Below, one piece after another: positions 1 through 4,510 of a stretch of 9,088 nt of DNA (its first letter is position 1; the number at the start of each line of letters is the position of its first letter). The translations under genes were made by a program, and so were the position numbers. The stretch is from assembly GCA_964518505.1 (NCBI GenBank), contig CAZFGT010000065.1, forward strand, positions 1-9,088. The letters are read 5' to 3'. The notes beneath the pieces were generated by a model. It saw nothing but the letters and a program-made list of their open reading frames with translations, made no database searches and had not been told where the DNA came from. Origin of the DNA: DASPUH01 sp964518505 (GTDB lineage: Bacteria; Chloroflexota; Limnocylindria; Limnocylindrales; CSP1-4).

Positions 1-164
1 AGGCCTTCGAGGGCACGGGCATGGGCCTGGCGATCTGCCGCCGGATCGTGACCCTTCGCGGGGGGACGATCACGGCCACGTCGCGCCCTGGCGCCGGTGC
101 CACCTTCGTCATCGTGCTTCCCGGCATCGTGGCGAGCCCCCACGGCACCGGACCCGCGGCATGA
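1..164 (+). CDS. Sensor histidine kinase, C-terminal end of the ATPase domain (5' end outside window)
   Basis: Only the last 53 codons are present, read from base 3 with TGA at 162-164. The first residues (AFEGTGMGLAICRRIV) contain the G2 box of the HATPase_c fold, with Met in place of the usual Ile in GTGIGLAI. They are followed by the typical closing strands (GGTITATS, GAGATFVIVLP) and a short Pro/Gly/Ala-rich tail. The product would bind ATP and phosphorylate a conserved His that lies outside the window, then pass phosphate to receivers such as the one encoded immediately downstream. That receiver's ATG overlaps this stop codon (ATGA), so the two are probably translationally coupled. The sequence around the G2 box closely matches the kinase at 3180-4073, suggesting the same phytochrome-kinase-like subfamily. 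Sensor input cannot be seen. Confidence 0.9.
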   Translation, partial: AFEGTGMGLAICRRIVTLRGGTITATSRPGAGATFVIVLPGIVASPHGTGPAA

Positions 165-616
165 ACCGCACCGACATGGCATCGATCCTCTACGTGGAGG
201 ACGACCCCGACGACCGATTGCTGGCCGAGATGGCGTATCGCGAGAGTGGCGTTGCCAACCCCCTGGTGGTCGTGGCCGACGGGGACGAGGCCCTGCAGTA
301 CCTACGCCGCGAGGGCCGTCACGCCGATCGCGTCGGGATGGCCCAACCGGGCATCATCCTGCTCGACCTCAACATGCCGGGGACGGATGGCCGTGAGACC
401 CTCGAGATCATCAAGGCCGACCCCGTCCTGCGACGCATCCCGGTCGTGGTCCTGACCACGTCGTCCGCCGGACGTGACATCGCCACGAGCTACGACCGGG
501 GCGCCAACTCCTACATCGTCAAGCCGGCGGCATTCGCGAGTCTCGTGCGGCTCTTCGAGCGACTGGGCGAGTACTGGTTCGAGATCGGCTCGCTGGCATC
601 AGAGGACGGACGATGA
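161..616 (+). CDS. Stand-alone CheY-like response regulator, Rcp1-like
   Basis: This 151-residue single-domain receiver has no output domain. The acidic pocket is EDDPDD (residues 13-18), the phospho-acceptor is Asp69 in LLDLNMPG, the switch Thr is Thr99 in VVLTTSS, and the conserved Lys is Lys121 in SYIVKP. The spacings (30 and 52 residues from the Asp) are those of CheY. The DPDD start, the TTSS segment, the NSYIVKP segment and a C-terminal helix with LGEYW are typical of Rcp1-type regulators that pair with phytochrome-class kinases. ATG 161 is preferred because it overlaps the upstream kinase stop (ATGA); an in-frame ATG at 176 is an alternative. No good Shine-Dalgarno sequence precedes it, consistent with coupling. 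Its role is inferred to be a phosphate-accepting partner of the upstream kinase, either signalling by protein contact or competing with the receiver encoded next. Confidence 0.93.
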   Translation: MNRTDMASILYVEDDPDDRLLAEMAYRESGVANPLVVVADGDEALQYLRREGRHADRVGMAQPGIILLDLNMPGTDGRETLEIIKADPVLRRIPVVVLTTSSAGRDIATSYDRGANSYIVKPAAFASLVRLFERLGEYWFEIGSLASEDGR

Positions 617-627
617 GACCGACCGTC

Positions 628-633
628 GGAGGA
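628..633 (+). promoter_or_regulatory. Shine-Dalgarno site that fixes a GTG start
   Basis: GGAGGA lies 5 bases upstream of GTG 639. This is the best ribosome binding site in the window, and it decides the start of the following gene over the ATG at 474. Starting at 474 would need about 140 bases of overlap with the upstream receiver gene. Confidence 0.75.
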
Positions 634-638
634 TCGGC

Positions 639-2018
639 GTGACTGGCCCCCCGATCGCCCGCAAGCCTATCCGCGTGCTCTTGATCGACGACGACGAGGA
701 CGAACTCGTGTTGACGCGATCCGTCCTGAAACGAGTCGAGGACGTCCGATATGAGCTGGACTGGGTGGGGACGTTCGGGGAAGGCCTCGCGTCGATCATC
801 CGCAACGATCACGACGCCTACCTGATCGATCAGTACCTCGGGTATCGGACGGGGATCGAACTGGTGCGCGAAGCGCGCGCGGCCGGCAGTCTCGCCGCCC
901 TGATCATGCTGACCGGGCACCGCGATCGAGACACCGACCTCGAGGCGAGCGAGGCCGGCGCGACCGGCTTCCTCCTCAAGGGCAAGACCGACCCCGCGCT
1001 GCTCGACCGGACCCTGCGGTACTCGGTCGCACAGGCCGCTGTGGCGTCGGCGCTCGAGCGTTCGCGGCGCCAGATAGCCGGCCTCGACGAGATCGGGCGC
1101 ACCCTCGTAGAGGACGGTCCGACGCCGACAACCATGGGGCGGGTCGTGGACCTCCTCATCGATCGCTTCGCCATCCAGCAGGTCTCGATCTACCTGGCTG
1201 ACGGGGACAGCCTGCACCTGGCCGGCCAGGTCGGCTACGAGCACCCGGTACCGAGCCTGCGCCGCCTCGACGCCGCGGTCGAGCGAGTCGCGCGGGCGCG
1301 GCAGCCGATCTTCGTCCCGAGTCTCAGCCCGACCCTCGGCCACCCCGACGACGGACACGACGTCGCCTGCGAGCTATCCGTTCCGCTCATGGTCGCCGGC
1401 GAGCTGGCGGGACTCATGAACGTCCCGTCACCGGTGGCTGCCCCCATCGGCGAACAGGGCCTCGCCGACATCCGTCTGATCGCCGATCGTCTGACGGCCG
1501 CCCTGGAAGTCGTTCACGAACGCACGGCTGCCGATGAGCGGTTGGCCACGGCCCGCCGACAATTGCTCGCCGGCCCGCAACCGTCGACGCAGCAGAGCCT
1601 GATCGATGGCCAGACGATGGCCTACCGGCGCTCGTTGCTCGAACCGCTGCTCGAGATAGCGATCGCGTCAGCCGGGGGGGAGCAGGGCCAGAACGTCGGG
1701 CTGCTCCTGGTCGCGTGTAACGATGCGAGCCCTGACATGGTGTCCCGGCTGGCCGAGCAAGCGAGGGCCGTCTTCACCAAACATCCGTGCGTGCGCTTCG
1801 CGGAGGCCGAGCTCGCCGTGCTCATCGCGGCGGCCGACGCCGCGGCCGTGAGGTCCCAGGCGGGCGACCTCGTTGCTCTGGCGCGGGCGGCCGGATTGGA
1901 GGTGTGGTGCGGCTACGCTTCGCTGACAGCGGGCTGGGGCGCGAGCGACCTCGTCGCCGGCGCCGAGGCAGCGTTGGAGTACGCGAGGCGGCTGGGTCCC
2001 GGGGCGTTCGTCGGCTAA
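639..2018 (+). CDS. REC-GAF response regulator with degenerate GGDEF-like C-terminus
   Basis: The 459-residue product has three parts. The receiver (about residues 11-125) has the acidic pocket IDDDED (16-21), phospho-acceptor Asp64 in LIDQYLG, Thr92 and Lys114. A GAF-type sensor domain follows at about 149-290, then a short helical linker. The last part (about 328-459) has the outline of a diguanylate cyclase: an early D-x-T-x-x-YRR stretch, a hydrophobic strand VGLLLV, VRFAEAELAVLI where RYGGDEFAVLL is expected, CGYASL where SIGVA is expected, and AALEYARRLGPGAFVG matching the ADxALYxAKxxGRNxVxG end. The signature is AEAEL (388-392) and the metal-binding DxD segment is absent, so cyclase activity is unlikely; a protein-contact or ligand-binding role is inferred. 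GTG 639 is chosen for its GGAGGA site. The gene lies 22 bases after the upstream receiver, probably in the same operon. Confidence 0.85.
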   Translation: MTGPPIARKPIRVLLIDDDEDELVLTRSVLKRVEDVRYELDWVGTFGEGLASIIRNDHDAYLIDQYLGYRTGIELVREARAAGSLAALIMLTGHRDRDTDLEASEAGATGFLLKGKTDPALLDRTLRYSVAQAAVASALERSRRQIAGLDEIGRTLVEDGPTPTTMGRVVDLLIDRFAIQQVSIYLADGDSLHLAGQVGYEHPVPSLRRLDAAVERVARARQPIFVPSLSPTLGHPDDGHDVACELSVPLMVAGELAGLMNVPSPVAAPIGEQGLADIRLIADRLTAALEVVHERTAADERLATARRQLLAGPQPSTQQSLIDGQTMAYRRSLLEPLLEIAIASAGGEQGQNVGLLLVACNDASPDMVSRLAEQARAVFTKHPCVRFAEAELAVLIAAADAAAVRSQAGDLVALARAAGLEVWCGYASLTAGWGASDLVAGAEAALEYARRLGPGAFVG

Positions 2019-2029
2019 GGCCAGGGTGA

Positions 2030-2039
2030 CGTGGCCACG
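2030..2039. repeat. Perfect 10-base palindrome after the REC-GAF gene
   Basis: CGTGGCCACG is a perfect palindrome with no loop, beginning 12 bases after the stop of the REC-GAF gene. Without a loop it is unlikely to be a terminator. It could be a small operator half, or chance in GC-rich DNA. Confidence 0.25.
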
Positions 2040-2158
2040 GAGTCGCCGAAGGTAGGCCTGGCGGTTACCAGGATCGCCGTGACCTCCACATCGGGCGGGG
2101 GCATGGGTGCAGCGGGAAGGAGCATCTCGTCACCGGCACCGGGTCCGCCGAGTTCTGG

Positions 2159-2173
2159 TCGGCCATGGGCCGA
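2159..2173. promoter_or_regulatory. Candidate operator palindrome upstream of the Crp/Fnr gene
   Basis: TCGGCC-ATG-GGCCGA is a 6-base inverted repeat with a 3-base spacer, ending 58 bases before the chosen Crp/Fnr start. Crp/Fnr proteins commonly bind two-fold symmetric sites and often regulate themselves, so this is a plausible site. It does not match the classical Crp (TGTGA-N6-TCACA) or Fnr (TTGAT-N4-ATCAA) boxes. Confidence 0.25.
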
Positions 2174-2231
2174 AGTACCCTTGCGCGATGGGACTATCGT
2201 GGTCCCCGCACCAACGATCAGGTACGGCGCC

Positions 2232-2969
2232 ATGCTGCTTCCATCGAACCTGGACTCGTCCCCGGACCCGGGTGGCGATCCTGACCTGCCGCCGCTCCTG
2301 GACGGGATCCTCCCGGCGACGGTTCAGGCTCTGCGCGAGATCTGGACGCCGCTGACGCTCGCGCGTGGCGATGTGATCACACACCAGGGCGACGATCCAA
2401 AGATCGCGATCGTTGTCGAGGGGCTTCTGACGTTGCGGCGTGAGTCGCCCAATGGACGCCGGTACACCCTGGCGCTGATCGGGCCGGGCCACGTCGTTGG
2501 GCTGTGGTCCAGCTGGAGACATACCCAAGCGAGGTTCGACCTCGTGGCTCTGTCCTCCGCACGAGTGCTCCTCCTGCCTGGTCCTGAGGTGCAACGCCTG
2601 GCCGAACAGGACATCGGCCTGGCTCTCGCGCTGCTGGAGGTGGCCGTCGGGGCCCTTGGATTGGCCTACGAGCGACTCGATGAAGCGACGTTTGACACAG
2701 CACGCAGGCGGCTCGCGACGATCATGCTCGCCTATGGCGACATCCTGACCGGTGTCCGTACACAGGTCACCCGGACCGAACTCGCCGGATTGATCGGCAC
2801 GAGCCGCGAGATGCTGGGTCAGGTCCTGCGTGACCTCGAATCGCGGGCGGTGATGGCCCGTCGTGGGGGGCGCCTCGTCATCCTGAACCGTCCCGAGCTG
2901 AAGCGCCTCGGAGGTTGGACCGACGATGGCGCGGGACGCCGCCGCCGGCTCCGCGCGCTCATCGACTGA
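2232..2969 (+). CDS. Crp/Fnr-family transcriptional regulator
   Basis: The 245-residue protein has the standard Crp/Fnr plan. An N-terminal cyclic-nucleotide-binding-type beta roll covers about residues 25-125 (LARGDVITHQGD, IVVEGLLTLRR, RYTLALIGPGHVVGLWS). A long dimerisation helix covers about 127-160. A winged helix-turn-helix covers about 160-220, with its DNA-reading region at 179-203 (VTRTELAGLIGTSREMLGQVL). The phosphate-binding cassette of cAMP-responsive Crp (FGExxL...RxA) is replaced by GLWSSW, so cAMP binding is doubtful. There is no cysteine, which excludes an Fnr-type iron-sulfur cluster. Its ligand is therefore unknown. ATG 2232 is preferred because it gives normal family length; its ribosome site is weak. 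The gene stands alone between two two-component cassettes, with non-coding DNA on both sides, and may regulate either or itself. Confidence 0.88.
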   Translation: MLLPSNLDSSPDPGGDPDLPPLLDGILPATVQALREIWTPLTLARGDVITHQGDDPKIAIVVEGLLTLRRESPNGRRYTLALIGPGHVVGLWSSWRHTQARFDLVALSSARVLLLPGPEVQRLAEQDIGLALALLEVAVGALGLAYERLDEATFDTARRRLATIMLAYGDILTGVRTQVTRTELAGLIGTSREMLGQVLRDLESRAVMARRGGRLVILNRPELKRLGGWTDDGAGRRRRLRALID

Positions 2970-2980
2970 GATCATGGCCA

Positions 2981-2998
2981 CGCGCCACCGGAGGCGCG
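2981..2998 (+). terminator. Possible terminator hairpin after the Crp/Fnr gene
   Basis: CGCGCC-ACCGGA-GGCGCG forms a perfect 6-base-pair GC stem with a 6-base loop, starting 11 bases after the Crp/Fnr stop codon. No T-run follows, so an intrinsic terminator is only a possibility. Confidence 0.35.
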
Positions 2999-3028
2999 CC
3001 CACCGACGGTGACGAGCCCGCTCGAGCC

Positions 3029-3054
3029 GTGACGCGCACGGTGCGGGGCGTCAC
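3029..3054. promoter_or_regulatory. Spaced inverted repeat upstream of the cassette B operon
   Basis: GTGACG (3029-3034) and CGTCAC (3049-3054) are exact inverted copies 14 bases apart. GTGA/TCAC arms resemble Crp-family half-sites, but the spacing is wider than the classical 6 bases. It lies about 125 bases before the kinase start, so it could be an operator for the neighbouring Crp/Fnr protein. This is a weak inference. Confidence 0.2.
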
Positions 3055-3179
3055 CGGATTGCTTCCCTAGCGGAACTTGTTCCTCACGCCGCTCGCCGAC
3101 CAGGGGCACGCTGGCACGCAAGCAGATAGGTGGTCACACAGGCTGATCCATCGGCTGCCCGACCCGACGGGGGCGCGAC

Positions 3180-4073
3180 ATGGGCAGGTCCGAGGCCGCG
3201 ACCGTGACGCACTCCACGATGCAGCGGGCCGTGCTCCTGACCGGGGGGCTCCTCGTGTCACTCAACGTCAGCATGGTCCTGCTCCTTCATGCGGCGCTGC
3301 GCCGTCGGGCGGATGCCCAGGCCGAGGTGGTCGCGGTGAACCGGAGCTTGGAGCGGCGGCTGGCCGAGCACACGGCGGCCCTCGAGGCGGCAAACCACGA
3401 GCTCGAATCCTTCAGCTACTCGGTCAGTCACGACTTGCGAGCGCCACTCCGCTCGATCGACGGCTTCAGCCAGATCCTCCTTGACGAGCACGCGGACCAG
3501 CTCAACGCGGAGGGTCAGCGAGTCCTTGGGGCCGTCGTGCGCAACGTCAAGCGCATGGGCGCCATCATCGACGACCTGCTGGCGTTCTCCCGCGTGGGCC
3601 GCAGAGAACTCGAGCATCGAACCGTCGACATGGGCCGCCTGGCGCGCTCGGTGGCCGACGAGCTGCGGGCAGCCGAACCAGCTCGCGACGTCGAGTTCGA
3701 CATCGGATCGCTCCACAGCGTGTCCGGTGACATGAACCTGCTCCGCCAGGTTTGGGTGAACCTTCTGAGCAACGCGATGGAATTCACGCGACCAGTCGAG
3801 CAGCCGCGAATCGAGGTCCGCTGCGAGAAGGGCGAAGGTGGCTGCCGCTACACCGTGCGCGACAACGGCGTCGGCTTTGACCCCGCCTATGCCGACAAAC
3901 TCTTCCAGCCGTTCCAGCGGCTGCACGCAGGCACGCAGTTCGAGGGCACGGGCATCGGTCTCGCGATCGTGGCCCGCATCGTCCAGCGTCACGGCGGCCA
4001 GGTCTGGGCCGACGGTGCGCTCGAGGCCGGGGCGACCTTCGGCTTCTCCATCCCCGAGGCGAGGAACGGATGA
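3180..4073 (+). CDS. Membrane-anchored sensor histidine kinase, phytochrome-kinase-like, no sensor domain
   Basis: The 297-residue protein has one predicted transmembrane helix at about residues 16-38, a charged, probably coiled-coil linker at about 41-77, a HisKA dimerisation and phospho-acceptor domain, and a HATPase_c domain. The acceptor is His84 in SYSVSHDLRAPLRSIDG, the wording typical of phytochrome-class kinases. The N box includes Asn194 and Asn198 (NLLSNAMEF), the G1 box is DNGVGFD (228-234), the F box is FQPFQRLH, and the G2 box is GTGIGLAI from Gly256. All motifs needed for activity are present. There is no PAS, GAF, HAMP or extracytoplasmic domain, and only about 15 residues precede the helix. 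Input must come from the membrane, from a partner protein, or be constitutive. ATG 3180 has a G-rich site 6 bases upstream; ATG 3219 lacks one. Its stop overlaps the next gene's start. Confidence 0.93.
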   Translation: MGRSEAATVTHSTMQRAVLLTGGLLVSLNVSMVLLLHAALRRRADAQAEVVAVNRSLERRLAEHTAALEAANHELESFSYSVSHDLRAPLRSIDGFSQILLDEHADQLNAEGQRVLGAVVRNVKRMGAIIDDLLAFSRVGRRELEHRTVDMGRLARSVADELRAAEPARDVEFDIGSLHSVSGDMNLLRQVWVNLLSNAMEFTRPVEQPRIEVRCEKGEGGCRYTVRDNGVGFDPAYADKLFQPFQRLHAGTQFEGTGIGLAIVARIVQRHGGQVWADGALEAGATFGFSIPEARNG

Positions 4074-4510
4074 TGCACCCCGACCCGGTCGAGATCTTGC
4101 TCGTCGATGACGATCCCGACGACATCGAGCTGACCCTGCGCGCCCTCCAGCGCCACGACCTTGCCAACCGGGTTCGGGTCGTGCGCGACGGCGTCGAAGC
4201 CCTGGCGTACCTCCTGCCGGACGATCCCGACCTCGCGCAGGCCGGAGGCTTGCCAAAGCTGGTTCTCCTCGATCTCAAGCTGCCACGCGTCGACGGGCTC
4301 GAAGTGCTGTGCCGCCTCAAGGCTGCGGCGACGACACGGAGCGTTCCGATCGTCGTCCTGACATCGTCCCGCGAGGAGCGCGACATGATCCGAAGCTATG
4401 ACCTGGGGGTCAACAGCTACATCGTCAAGCCGGTCGACTTCGAGCAGTTCATGCGCGCCGTCGGCGATCTCGGGCTGTACTGGCTGTTCCTCAACCAGGT
4501 TCCTCGATGA
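4070..4510 (+). CDS. Stand-alone CheY-like response regulator, Rcp1-like
   Basis: This 146-residue single receiver domain has the acidic pocket DDDPDD (13-18), phospho-acceptor Asp68 in LLDLKLPRVDG, Thr98 in VVLTSS and Lys120 in SYIVKP, with CheY spacing. The C-terminal helix LGLYWLFLNQVP is characteristic of the Rcp1-like group. The start is one of two adjacent ATGs (4070 or 4073), preceded by GAGGAA at 4061-4066; the first overlaps the kinase stop. Its own stop overlaps the next gene's ATG, so kinase, receiver and effector are translationally linked. It is the counterpart of the receiver at 161-616 and shares several blocks with it (DPDD, LLDL, SYIVKP, a YW-containing tail). It probably takes phosphate from the kinase encoded just upstream, acting as a contact signal or a phosphate sink. 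Confidence 0.94.
   Translation: MMHPDPVEILLVDDDPDDIELTLRALQRHDLANRVRVVRDGVEALAYLLPDDPDLAQAGGLPKLVLLDLKLPRVDGLEVLCRLKAAATTRSVPIVVLTSSREERDMIRSYDLGVNSYIVKPVDFEQFMRAVGDLGLYWLFLNQVPR

Larger units (their letters stand above)
2019..2231. other. Intergenic region upstream of the Crp/Fnr gene
   Basis: The downstream Crp/Fnr frame stays open back to a GTG at 2031 and has another ATG at 2103. The implied extra residues are Gly/Ser/Pro-rich and match no part of the Crp fold, so the stretch is read as non-coding. It holds two short palindromes, at 2030-2039 and 2159-2173. I could not identify a convincing sigma-70 promoter here. Confidence 0.5.
2970..3179. other. Intergenic region between the Crp/Fnr gene and the cassette B kinase
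   Basis: This 210-base non-coding stretch carries a hairpin at 2981-2998 and several inverted repeats: CACCGACGGTG at 3001-3011, CCGTG-N5-CACGG at 3027-3041, and GTGACG-N14-CGTCAC at 3029-3054. It presumably holds the promoter of the 3180-7020 operon, but I see no confident -35/-10 pair. A GGGGG run at 3169-3173, 6 bases before ATG 3180, can serve as ribosome site. Confidence 0.5.

Noticed and set aside
474..638. Longer start (ATG 474) for the REC-GAF gene
   Set aside because: It would overlap about 140 bases of the upstream receiver gene, the extra residues are Ser/Arg-rich with no domain, and GTG 639 has a strong GGAGGA site.
519..1358. A 279-codon minus-strand frame over the REC-GAF gene
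   Set aside because: It is antisense to a well-supported receiver and GAF domain, and its product shows no motif.
2031..2231. Longer start (GTG 2031 or ATG 2103) for the Crp/Fnr protein
   Set aside because: The extra 67 residues are low-complexity Gly/Ser/Pro and exceed normal family length. Not fully excluded without orthologue alignment.
2372..2381. TGTGATCACA, a perfect palindrome resembling Crp half-sites
   Set aside because: It lies inside the Crp/Fnr coding sequence (codons for DVITH) and lacks the 6-base spacer of a Crp site; chance is the simplest explanation.
2130..2981. A 283-codon minus-strand frame over the Crp/Fnr gene
   Set aside because: The + strand encodes a complete Crp/Fnr fold here; the antisense product has no recognisable features.
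3258..4256. A 332-codon minus-strand frame over the kinase and receiver
   Set aside because: It is antisense to two genes with full motif sets and is composition-driven.
1..4510. A phytochrome photoreceptor
   Set aside because: The kinase and receiver motifs are phytochrome-class, but no PAS-GAF-PHY photosensory region or chromophore-binding site is visible. The first kinase is cut, so its sensor cannot be judged.
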